Shown here: positions 1 to 6,270 of the stretch, in pieces
Position numbering within the stretch: position 1 is the stretch's first letter
Layout of the letters: each line of letters begins with the position of its first letter
NCBI GenBank assembly: GCA_002406055.1
Contig: DHMZ01000088.1
Span: 10,275-17,032 of the forward strand
Reading direction: 5' to 3'
Source of the DNA: Spirochaetales bacterium UBA4629
GTDB lineage: Bacteria > Spirochaetota > Spirochaetia > Sphaerochaetales > Sphaerochaetaceae
Length of the DNA: 6,758 nucleotides
Position numbers and translations under genes: made by a program
Notes under the pieces: generated by a model
Told to the model about the DNA's origin: nothing
What the model saw: only the letters and a program-made list of their open reading frames with translations
The model's database searches: none

Positions 1-286
1 AGAACCTAAGAATTCTATTATTAAGCAATATACAACATCTTTTGCGCTAGACAAGATAAAGCTTACATTTACCGATGAAGCTATCCATGCTATTGCTAAA
101 AAATCTTTTGAGCAGAAGACTGGAGCTAGAGGACTGAGAAGCATCGTTGAAAACTTGATGATGGATATCTCCTACTCTATTCCATCAATTCCAGGAGTAA
201 AAGAAGTTATTGTTGACGAAGATAGTGTCACTAAGGGAAGTGAACCAAAAGTGATAGGAAAAGGCAATAAACTCCTTACTTTTTAA
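1..286 (+). CDS. clpX: ClpX, ATP-dependent Clp protease ATP-binding subunit (3' end only)
   Basis: This is the last 94 codons of ClpX, the AAA+ unfoldase that feeds tagged or misfolded proteins into the ClpP chamber in the cytoplasm; the first full codon is at position 2 and the TAA stop at 284-286. The visible part begins with EPKNSIIKQY, the usual ClpX segment at the start of the small AAA+ subdomain. It continues through FTDEAIHAIAKK and the sensor-2 motif KTGARGLRS (visible residues 39-47), whose arginine contacts bound nucleotide, then the PGVKEVIVDED strand near the end. The final, polar tail after EPK is variable in the family. The zinc-binding domain, Walker motifs and pore loops lie upstream of the window. 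HslU and Lon also have related C-terminal subdomains, but the GARGLRSIVEN and PGVKEV pattern is that of ClpX. A strong terminator follows, so clpX probably ends its own operon. Confidence 0.93.
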   Translation, partial: EPKNSIIKQYTTSFALDKIKLTFTDEAIHAIAKKSFEQKTGARGLRSIVENLMMDISYSIPSIPGVKEVIVDEDSVTKGSEPKVIGKGNKLLTF

Positions 287-298
287 AAATTACGATAT

Positions 299-330
299 AA
301 AGTAGGACAATTCAGTCCTACTTTTCTTTT
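299..330 (+). terminator. Rho-independent terminator of clpX
   Basis: A perfect 10-bp stem (AAAGTAGGAC at 299-308 pairing with GTCCTACTTT at 315-324) with a 6-base loop AATTCA leads into the T-rich run CTTTTCTTTT ending at 330. It lies 12 bases after the clpX stop codon and separates clpX from the next gene. No full promoter is obvious between it and position 374, so partial read-through into the following cluster is possible. Confidence 0.9.
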
Positions 331-363
331 ATGGCTTAAACTATTCGTCTCTTTTATTACAAG

Positions 364-370
364 AGAGGTG
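364..370 (+). promoter_or_regulatory. Ribosome binding site choosing the ATG at 374
   Basis: The purine-rich AGAGGTG here holds a GAGG core (365-368) 5 bases before the ATG at 374. An in-frame GTG at 368 overlaps this site and has only weak complementarity upstream of it. The ATG at 374 is therefore the preferred start. Confidence 0.6.
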
Positions 371-373
371 GGT

Positions 374-1372
374 ATGAATAAGGATTATTTAAGCCAAAGT
401 GAAGACAACTACTTTACTTCACTAGTAATTAAATACAACGAAACAAAAAACGAGAAAGAAAAAGAAGAGCTTAGACCTATAATAGAAGAAAGATTAAAAA
501 AACTTATCTATTTAATATGCAAGCAAAGACTATATTTAAATGATGAGTTAACATCTGCTGTATACGTAAAGGTTTATGATGAAATTGACAGGATAATCTC
601 TTCTTACAAAATAGCAACGTTTTCTTTTAACTCTTATCTTAGAAATGTTTGTATTTTTCGTATCAGAAGAATATACAAAGAAAGAGAAATGAAGACTATG
701 CTAGAAGGCGAATACCTATATGAAGAAACGCCGTATTACTTAGATGAGTGTCCACTAGAAAAATATCAAAGTAACTTTTTAAAGCCAGTAATATATGATG
801 TTTTAAAAATTCGCTCAATGTCTCTAAAAGAGTTGGCATCATACATAATAACAACAAAAAGTGACGTAATCTCTCCTAGTAGAACTCCTGCAGAAAAAGT
901 ATTGAAAGAGAAACTTAAAAATGAATACTTCAGGCGTAATTTTATCTTCTTTATTCTCTCTATTCCTTTAGAATCTGTAAGGAATGAAGCAGAGAATTAT
1001 GCAAGGATCTTCAATACAGAAGAAGAGGCATTTATTCGACTTATAGAGCTAAAATCAAAATACTTAGGACAATATGAAGAAGCTAAAAAGAAAGACTTAG
1101 AGATTATAGCGAAGCATTGGCGACTTATGGCAAAAATGAAAAGAAGCATGTCACTTACTGCTGATAGAAAAGAATACTGCGTTCTCAAAGAAAACTACAC
1201 AGCTCAAGCAAAATGCCATAAGAAAAAGATTGAGAAATACTTTTCTTCTCAAAGGGGAATGCATCATGCTCTAATTGCTAGCAATTTTGATGTATGTAGA
1301 ACTACAGTTTCTATGGGCATATCTATAGTAAGGAAAGAGCTAGAAAAGATATCTAGTCTAAATTCAGAATGA
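374..1372 (+). CDS. Sigma-70-like protein: region-2-like N-terminus and C-terminal helix-turn-helix
   Basis: I do not recognise this 332-residue protein as a named family. Residues about 33-105 resemble sigma-70 region 2: a helix LRPIIEERLKKLIYLIC, then DELTSAVYVKVYDEIDRI in the place of the core-RNA-polymerase-binding helix, then FSFNSYLRNVCIFRIRRI followed by basic residues, like regions 2.3-2.4 that melt and read the -10 element. Residues about 296-326 (HHALIASNFDVCRTTVSMGI and the following helix) read as a helix-turn-helix like that of region 4. The middle (about 140-290) is charged, helical and partly coiled-coil-like, far longer than the region 2 to region 4 linker of an ECF sigma factor. 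It is soluble and very lysine- and glutamate-rich. It starts a cluster with rdgB (16-base gap) and pepF. Role as a transcription factor is inference; it could instead be a structural or phage-derived regulator. It is complete, with no frameshift. Confidence 0.6.
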   Translation: MNKDYLSQSEDNYFTSLVIKYNETKNEKEKEELRPIIEERLKKLIYLICKQRLYLNDELTSAVYVKVYDEIDRIISSYKIATFSFNSYLRNVCIFRIRRIYKEREMKTMLEGEYLYEETPYYLDECPLEKYQSNFLKPVIYDVLKIRSMSLKELASYIITTKSDVISPSRTPAEKVLKEKLKNEYFRRNFIFFILSIPLESVRNEAENYARIFNTEEEAFIRLIELKSKYLGQYEEAKKKDLEIIAKHWRLMAKMKRSMSLTADRKEYCVLKENYTAQAKCHKKKIEKYFSSQRGMHHALIASNFDVCRTTVSMGISIVRKELEKISSLNSE

Positions 1373-1388
1373 AGAATACAATCGGGCT

Positions 1389-1988
1389 ATGAAACTTTAT
1401 TTTGCATCCGGTAATGAACATAAGAAGAAGGAGATGTCGAGGCTTCTAGGGGGCTTTTCTCTAACTCTTCCCAAAGAAGAAGGAATTGTCTTCGACCCAG
1501 ATGAGAATGGCTCAACTTTCATTGAAAACGCAATAATTAAGGCAAAGGCTCTTTATTCAATTGTAAAAGAACCAGTTTTATCTGATGACTCAGGTTTATG
1601 CGTTAAAGCACTATCTGGAAAGCCTGGTATCCATACAGCTCGCTATGGAGAAGAAGAGTTAAAGAAAAAGCTGACAGATAAAGAGAAGTACATGTTTCTT
1701 CTTAAAAATATGGAAAATGTTGAGGATAGAAGCGCAACATTTGTATGTGCTATTTGCCTTTATTTATCGCCAGAACGCATCTATGTCATTCAAGAAGAAT
1801 GCAAGGGAAAAATTGCTCTTGAGCCAGTAAATGGAGATGGAGGCTTTGGCTATGATCCAGTTTTCTTTAATGATGAGGCTGGAAAAATCGTTTCAACTCT
1901 TAAAGAGGGAGAAAAGGATTTGTACTCTCATAGAGGCAAAGCTGCTCGAATAATTAAGTTATTATTAGATAAGGAATTAAATAAATGA
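1389..1988 (+). CDS. rdgB: RdgB/HAM1 non-canonical purine NTP pyrophosphatase
   Basis: This 199-residue cytoplasmic enzyme hydrolyses ITP, dITP and XTP to the monophosphate and pyrophosphate, keeping deaminated purines out of DNA and RNA. All hallmark motifs of the Ham1/ITPase family are present: the N-terminal nucleotide loop FASGNEHKKKEM (residues 5-16), the acidic metal and catalytic motif SDDSGL (65-70), PGIHTARY (79-86), GGFGYDPVF (151-159), which contacts the base and phosphates, and SHRGKA (180-185), which gives base specificity. Length matches the family (about 195-205). The ATG at 1389 puts the conserved loop at the correct distance from the N-terminus; no strong ribosome binding site precedes it, so translation may be coupled to the sigma-like gene ending 16 bases upstream. 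The stop overlaps the pepF start (ATGA, 1985-1988). No key residue is missing. Confidence 0.95.
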   Translation: MKLYFASGNEHKKKEMSRLLGGFSLTLPKEEGIVFDPDENGSTFIENAIIKAKALYSIVKEPVLSDDSGLCVKALSGKPGIHTARYGEEELKKKLTDKEKYMFLLKNMENVEDRSATFVCAICLYLSPERIYVIQEECKGKIALEPVNGDGGFGYDPVFFNDEAGKIVSTLKEGEKDLYSHRGKAARIIKLLLDKELNK

Positions 1989-3760
1989 TAGAAAGAAAAG
2001 ATCAGAAAAAAGAAAACACTTGGGATCTATCTGCACTTGCTACTAACAGTGCAGAATGGGAAAAAGAAATGAAAGAATTAGAGAGTAAAGTCGATACCCT
2101 TGAAGAGTATAAAGATAAGATGGCACTCTCATCTGATAACTTCCATAATGCACTTGTTACTCTCTTTGCTTATGAAGAAAAGGCAGAAAAGGTTCTCTCT
2201 TGGGCATTTCTAAACTATAGCGTTGATTCTGCCAACCCTGAAGTAATGCAATGGGCAGGACTTGCTAATATGCTAGAAGCAAAGATCAATGAAAAGACAA
2301 GTTGGATGCGCCCAGTTCTAATGAGTATGAAACAGGAAGATATTGAATCATACTTAAAAGAAGACAGAAACAAGGATTATAGAATCTTCATTCAGAAGCA
2401 GCTTAGAATGAAAGAGCATGTCCTTTCAGAAAAAGAAGAAAGACTTCTAAGCCTTTATTCTGCTAACAGCTCTGGTTACCAACAGGCATTCATGGATGCA
2501 AACAATATTGACCTTGATTTTGGATATATTGGAGATGAAAAGCTCACCCACTCTACATTTGCAAAATTCATCAGAAGTAAAGATGAAAAGATTAGAGAGC
2601 AAGCTTACAAGCAGTTATATAAAGAATATGAAAAGCACCAGCATGTTCTTGGTAGAATCTTTGAAGGTAGCATAAAGAATGATATCTTTGAGGCAAAAGC
2701 AAGAGGCTTTAATTCTGCTCTAGAAGCAGCTCTTTTTCCAGACAATGTTCCAAAGACAGTATACACATCTCTAATTGAGAATGTTCATAAAGCATTCCCT
2801 ATTCTCCACCGTTACTATGCTCTAAGAGCAAAGATGATGGGCAAAGAGAAGCTCAAGCACTACGATGTATATACAGCTATCGTACCTGAAGTAAACAGCA
2901 AGCATACATATGCTGAAGCTGTTAGCTTAATTAAGGAAGCTGTTAAGCCACTAGGTGAAGACTATTCAGAAATTCTAGTAAAGGGCTTAACTACCGAAAG
3001 ATGGGTTGATAGATATGAAAACAAAGGTAAGCGCAGTGGAGCATTCTCTGCAGGTGGCTTTATTGGTAACCCATACATTCTAACAAACTTCGAAGAGGAT
3101 GTTTTAGATAGTGTCTTCACTCTCATTCACGAAGGTGGACACTCCATGCACTCATATTTCTCTAGCCATAACAATCCTTTCCCTCACTACAACTACACAA
3201 TATTTGAAGCAGAAGTAGCATCAACATTCAATGAAAATCTTCTTTCTGCATACATGATTAAAAATGCAAAAAGTAAGGGTGAAGAAGCATATTTAATTGC
3301 TAAAAACATTGATGACATTGTCGCAACATTCTTCCGTCAAACAATGTTTGCAGAATTTGAGATGCTATTGCACGATAAGGGAGAAAACGGCGTTCCTCTT
3401 ACAATTGATACAATGAGAAAGACCTATAGAGAGCTTCTTGAGGCATATTTCGGTCCAACACTTGAATTTGAAGAGAATTCAGATATGGAAGGCTTACGTA
3501 TTCCTCACTTCTATAATGCTTTCTATGTTTATAAGTACGCAACAGGCATTGCAGCATCAATTGCCTTAAGTCAAAGAGTACTTAATGGAGGAAAAGAAGA
3601 AAAGGATGACTACCTATCATTCTTAAAGTCTGGTGGCTCACGCTACCCTATCGAAGCATTAAAGGTTGCTGGTGTCGATATGTCTAAACCAGATGCTGTA
3701 ATAGCAACAACTAAGCACTTCGAATCTTTGATTAACAGATTAGAAGAATTGACAAAATAA
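1985..3760 (+). CDS. pepF: Oligoendopeptidase F, M3 family zinc metallopeptidase
   Basis: This 591-residue protein is a full-length PepF (usual length about 600), a cytoplasmic metallopeptidase that cuts oligopeptides released by proteases or taken up from outside. The zinc site is intact: HEGGH at residues 382-386 gives two histidine ligands and the catalytic glutamate (E383), and E410 in FEAEVAST, 28 residues after the first histidine, fits the third ligand. The segment GKRSGAFSAGG (348-358) and HFYNAFYVYKYATG (508-521), with its substrate-binding tyrosines, are typical of the family. The N-terminal part from TWDLSAL is the PepF N-terminal helical domain. There is no signal peptide. Its ATG overlaps the rdgB stop by 4 bases, and AAGGA at 1971-1975 lies 9 bases upstream, so it is translated with rdgB. 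A terminator begins about 10 bases after the stop. Pairing with ClpX upstream fits peptide recycling, but the clpX terminator suggests separate transcription. Confidence 0.96.
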   Translation: MIERKDQKKENTWDLSALATNSAEWEKEMKELESKVDTLEEYKDKMALSSDNFHNALVTLFAYEEKAEKVLSWAFLNYSVDSANPEVMQWAGLANMLEAKINEKTSWMRPVLMSMKQEDIESYLKEDRNKDYRIFIQKQLRMKEHVLSEKEERLLSLYSANSSGYQQAFMDANNIDLDFGYIGDEKLTHSTFAKFIRSKDEKIREQAYKQLYKEYEKHQHVLGRIFEGSIKNDIFEAKARGFNSALEAALFPDNVPKTVYTSLIENVHKAFPILHRYYALRAKMMGKEKLKHYDVYTAIVPEVNSKHTYAEAVSLIKEAVKPLGEDYSEILVKGLTTERWVDRYENKGKRSGAFSAGGFIGNPYILTNFEEDVLDSVFTLIHEGGHSMHSYFSSHNNPFPHYNYTIFEAEVASTFNENLLSAYMIKNAKSKGEEAYLIAKNIDDIVATFFRQTMFAEFEMLLHDKGENGVPLTIDTMRKTYRELLEAYFGPTLEFEENSDMEGLRIPHFYNAFYVYKYATGIAASIALSQRVLNGGKEEKDDYLSFLKSGGSRYPIEALKVAGVDMSKPDAVIATTKHFESLINRLEELTK

Positions 3761-3761
3761 A

Positions 3762-4124
3762 CTATTTTTCGAGGAGGGCTATTATCTTGCCCTCCTTTAT
3801 TATTAGAGTTAGAGTTCTACCACTCTTTTGATCCATAACAGATATTTCATCATTTTTGAAAGTTGAAATAAGACAATTTTCTATTGGAAGTAATGATGAA
3901 AGAATCGACGAATAGGAGACGGCAAAGCTATATGGAGAGAATGCATATCGCTCTAACCACTTATCATCATAGTCTTTCTTCATAGCGCTATAAACAAGAC
4001 TCTCTATTGTTCCAGGTTTGATATCTGTAGCAATTTCTCCAAGTCTTTCAGAGATGGGAGAAACAGATGAGAAGAGAGAAAATGATAGCAAAAGAAGCAA
4101 TAATAAAACTAATAGCTTTTTCAA
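3762..4124 (-). CDS. Small secreted protein of unknown function (TTG start)
   Basis: This minus-strand gene encodes 120 residues if it starts at the TTG at 4124-4122, which has a perfect GGAGG 5 bases upstream. An in-frame reading extends to 4220, but that longer version would put 32 residues before the signal peptide, lacks a comparable ribosome site and would overlap the divergent HD gene. The protein begins with two lysines, then a very leucine-rich core with seven consecutive leucines (residues 7-13), ending in SLFSSVSP: a signal peptide probably cleaved near residue 21. The lack of a lipobox cysteine argues against a lipoprotein. The mature part of about 100 residues is mixed alpha/beta in appearance, with a final pair of short strands (RTLTLIIKEGKIIALLEK), and has one cysteine (residue 84). 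I recognise no family. The end is tail-to-tail with pepF: the two stop codons are 1 base apart, and the pepF terminator stem encodes its last residues. Confidence 0.7.
   Translation of the reverse strand: MKKLLVLLLLLLLSFSLFSSVSPISERLGEIATDIKPGTIESLVYSAMKKDYDDKWLERYAFSPYSFAVSYSSILSSLLPIENCLISTFKNDEISVMDQKSGRTLTLIIKEGKIIALLEK
3771..3802 (+). terminator. Rho-independent terminator of pepF, inside the convergent gene
   Basis: The stem AGGAGGGC (3772-3779) pairs with GCCCTCCT (3789-3796) around a 9-base loop and is followed by TTTATTATTA on the plus strand. It sits 10 bases after the pepF stop. Read on the minus strand it is followed by CTCGAAAAATAG, with no T-run, so it serves mainly the plus strand. 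The same bases encode the last residues of the minus-strand secreted protein. Confidence 0.8.
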
Positions 4125-4129
4125 TTTTA

Positions 4130-4134
4130 CCTCC
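4130..4134 (-). promoter_or_regulatory. Strong ribosome binding site choosing the TTG start at 4124
   Basis: On the minus strand this reads GGAGG, then TAAAA and TTG. The perfect Shine-Dalgarno core and 5-base spacing, followed directly by a signal peptide, fix the start at the TTG rather than at the in-frame ATG 96 bases further upstream. Confidence 0.8.
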
Positions 4135-4142
4135 GAAGTCGA

Positions 4143-4150
4143 GTTATAGT
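4143..4150. promoter_or_regulatory. Possible bidirectional -10 element between divergent genes
   Basis: The plus strand carries TATAGT at 4145-4150 and the minus strand TATAAC at 4148-4143, so one near-palindromic AT-rich block could act as -10 in both directions. Start sites predicted about 7 bases beyond would give leaders of roughly 12-14 bases to the TTG at 4124 and the ATG at 4171. No good -35 hexamer is visible at 16-18 bases in either direction. A second candidate on the plus strand is the extended -10 TGCTATATT at 4172-4180, which would fit only a start at the ATG 4189 with almost no leader. Confidence 0.35.
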
Positions 4151-4170
4151 GTACATTGAAGATAATTATT

Positions 4171-5463
4171 ATGCTATATTCAAAGAATATGGATAGAAAT
4201 GAAGCACAAAACATCCTCAATAGAGGTTTTACACATACTATAAAAGATCCGCTTTGGCAGAATATTCCATTTACATCAGAACTAAAAGCTCTACTAGAAG
4301 AGAAAGATGTACAGAAATTAGCACGAATAAAGCAAAATGGACCAGCCTACCATATATATCCAGGAGCCGTTCATACACGTCTGAGTCACTCTATTGGCGT
4401 ATATTATTTAGGACGAGAAATACTATTATCTCTTTCTAGAAAATCAGATAACCTCCCCTTTACTGAAAAAGGTATTATGAGCTTTCTTGTTGCATGCCTA
4501 TTACATGACATTGGACACTTTCCATACGCACACTCTCTCAAAGAATTACCACTAAGAGAGCACGAAGAAATTGCAGGTGATATGATAATAAATCATCCTG
4601 AACTAAGAAAAGCTATCGAGAATACCGGAGCTGATGCATTAACAGTATCATCAATCATTGACAAAGGGATGCTTACTGGCGACGAAGAAACACTACTCTA
4701 TAGAAATATATTATCTGGAACACTGGACCCAGATAAGCTTGACTATTTATCTCGAGATGGCTTTTTCTCTGGCGTTCCATATGGCAAGCAAGATACAGAT
4801 TTTATTATTTCATCTCTTTCTCTAAACAAAAACAGACTTTGCTTAGATAAAGAGGCTGTAAGTAGCGTTGAGCAGATACTCTTTTCAAAATACATGATGT
4901 ATAGAACTCTTTATTGGCATAAAGGTGTACGAAGCGCAACTGCAATGATAAAAAAGGCAATTACAATTGCACTAAAAGAAAAGACAATTCTCCCTGAAGA
5001 TTTATACGGCATTGATGACAATGAATTTGTTTTGCTTGCTTTAAGTAGAAGAGAAAAAACCGAAGCACTAGAACTAGTTGATAAGGTTGAACATAACATT
5101 CTTTTAGAAAGAAAAGCAGAAAAAGACTATGCTGACAATGGAAAGATAGAAAGATTCTCACGTTCTTTTGAAGAGAAAGAAAAGATGGAAAATGCTCTAT
5201 ACTTGAAGCTAAAACCACTGTATCCAGAGTTAAAAGAATACGAAGTAATAATTGATATTCCTGAACCTATTAATTTCGAAAGCCATATTGCCATAATAGA
5301 TGATGACAACCAAGTAAAGGATATATCTGATAGTGATATGGTCTTTAACTGTGAGCTCTCACATCTATTCCAGCATAGTCTAAGAAAGGTTGCACTCTAT
5401 ACACCAGAATACGTTAATAAAGAAGATGCAAAGCTTGCACTATCAAAATACCTATATGAATGA
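4171..5463 (+). CDS. HD-domain phosphohydrolase (COG1078, dNTPase/SAMHD1-like)
   Basis: This cytoplasmic protein of about 430 residues belongs to the HD superfamily branch that includes dGTPase and SAMHD1-like triphosphohydrolases (COG1078 type). The metal-binding pattern is complete: HTRLSHSIGVYYL (from residue 68), the HD pair in LLHDIGHFPYAHS (H112, D113), a helix beginning HEEIAGDMI (from 131) and DPDKLDYLSRDGFFSGVPYG (186-205) supplying the last aspartate. The KYMMYRTLYWHKGVRSA segment (about 240-256) is also characteristic. The likely activity is hydrolysis of (d)NTPs, but substrates vary and none is fixed by sequence. The C-terminal third is less conserved. The start is uncertain: ATG 4171 is chosen, while TTG 4156 and ATG 4189 are in frame, and all three have weak ribosome sites. 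The stop overlaps the TtcA-like gene by 8 bases, indicating a shared transcript and coupled translation. Confidence 0.88.
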   Translation: MLYSKNMDRNEAQNILNRGFTHTIKDPLWQNIPFTSELKALLEEKDVQKLARIKQNGPAYHIYPGAVHTRLSHSIGVYYLGREILLSLSRKSDNLPFTEKGIMSFLVACLLHDIGHFPYAHSLKELPLREHEEIAGDMIINHPELRKAIENTGADALTVSSIIDKGMLTGDEETLLYRNILSGTLDPDKLDYLSRDGFFSGVPYGKQDTDFIISSLSLNKNRLCLDKEAVSSVEQILFSKYMMYRTLYWHKGVRSATAMIKKAITIALKEKTILPEDLYGIDDNEFVLLALSRREKTEALELVDKVEHNILLERKAEKDYADNGKIERFSRSFEEKEKMENALYLKLKPLYPELKEYEVIIDIPEPINFESHIAIIDDDNQVKDISDSDMVFNCELSHLFQHSLRKVALYTPEYVNKEDAKLALSKYLYE

Positions 5464-6268
5464 AGAAAAAATAAGTTACAAAGATTTAATTAATGGTGAT
5501 ATTCCACCATGGATGATGAGATTTATCAAAGGAGTAGGAAAAACAATAAATACCTACTCCATGATAAACAACGGAGAAAAGATTATCATTGGAGCATCCG
5601 GTGGTAAAGATTCACTTGCACTTACTCTTGCTTTAGCTTTACGCAAGAAATGGATTAAGGACGACTACTCTATTGAAGGTTTAATGATAGATTGGAAAGA
5701 ACATCCTATTGAAGAAAAAGGACGAGAGAAAATTGAAGAATTCTTTGATGCTTTAAATGTGCCTCTTACTGTTCTTTATGAATCTCAATTCCCTACATCT
5801 TTTAAAGATGACTTCAACTGTTACCTATGCTCCCGTAATAGACGAAGAATTCTCTTCTCATGGGCAGAAGAACACAATGAGAGAACTATAGCTCTTGGCC
5901 ATCACTTGGATGATTTAGTTGAAACAACGCTGATGAATATGTGTTTTAGGGCAAAATTTTCAACAATGAATCCTGTTCAAGAGTTTTTTGATGGCAAAAT
6001 AAGAATAATAAGACCTCTCATTGAGACGAAAGAAAACGTCACAAAAAGAATAAGAGATGTTTATGACATTCCTGTAATAAAGCCAGTTTGCCCATATGAC
6101 CAAACAAACGTTAGAGCTCGCTTAAAACCTATCGTTAAAGAATTGTGTCATATAGACAAATTAACAAGGGAACATATCTATGCTTCTCATGACTTTTCGT
6201 CGTTAAAAAATAGTAAACCAATATGGAATGAAAAAAAACTCTGTGATAATATGGAAAAAGAGGATTAA
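5456..6268 (+). CDS. ttcA: TtcA-like tRNA 2-thiocytidine synthetase, PP-loop ATPase
   Basis: This 270-residue protein is an N-type ATP pyrophosphatase of the TtcA group. TtcA activates C32 of certain tRNAs by adenylation and adds sulfur using a [4Fe-4S] cluster. The PP-loop SGGKDS is at residues 48-53, preceded by the strand KIIIGA. The cluster cysteines match TtcA: CYLC (C122, C125) followed by SRNRRR, and a third cysteine C212 in KPVCPYD. The GHHLDD motif (148-153) and IRPL (185-188) also fit. The N- and C-terminal zinc-finger cysteines of the TtuA/Ncs6 relatives are absent. The ATG at 5456 is chosen because its product starts just before the family core; in-frame ATGs at 5390 and 5426 lie deeper in the HD gene. 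There is no good ribosome site, so translation is probably coupled to the HD gene, whose last 8 bases it overlaps. The C-terminal tail is short and variable. The exact tRNA position modified is inferred from the family. Confidence 0.87.
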   Translation: MNEEKISYKDLINGDIPPWMMRFIKGVGKTINTYSMINNGEKIIIGASGGKDSLALTLALALRKKWIKDDYSIEGLMIDWKEHPIEEKGREKIEEFFDALNVPLTVLYESQFPTSFKDDFNCYLCSRNRRRILFSWAEEHNERTIALGHHLDDLVETTLMNMCFRAKFSTMNPVQEFFDGKIRIIRPLIETKENVTKRIRDVYDIPVIKPVCPYDQTNVRARLKPIVKELCHIDKLTREHIYASHDFSSLKNSKPIWNEKKLCDNMEKED

Positions 6269-6270
6269 TT

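Noticed and set aside
331..373. Promoter for the sigma-like gene in the spacer after the clpX terminator
   Set aside because: AT-rich hexamers such as TAAACT and TATTAC occur, but none has a matching -35 at usual spacing or a start site compatible with the ribosome site.
997..1188. Minus-strand open frame of 63 codons inside the sigma-like gene
   Set aside because: It lies wholly opposite a longer coding frame, has no ribosome site or recognisable product, and its composition is that of a reverse-strand shadow.
4125..4220. N-terminal extension of the minus-strand secreted protein to the ATG at 4220
   Set aside because: It would bury the signal peptide behind 32 residues, has no ribosome site and overlaps the HD gene, while the TTG at 4124 has a perfect GGAGG.
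4254..4439. Plus-strand 61-codon frame inside the HD gene
   Set aside because: It overlaps the conserved HD core in another frame, is low-complexity Ser/Arg-rich and resembles no protein.
4911..5309. Three overlapping minus-strand frames opposite the HD gene C-terminal half
   Set aside because: Ser- and Phe-rich products without start signals; they are antisense shadows of an AT-rich, lysine-rich coding region.
5390..5455. N-terminal extension of the TtcA-like protein by 22 residues
   Set aside because: It would overlap the HD gene by over 70 bases and adds sequence not typical of the family; the ATG at 5456 fits better.
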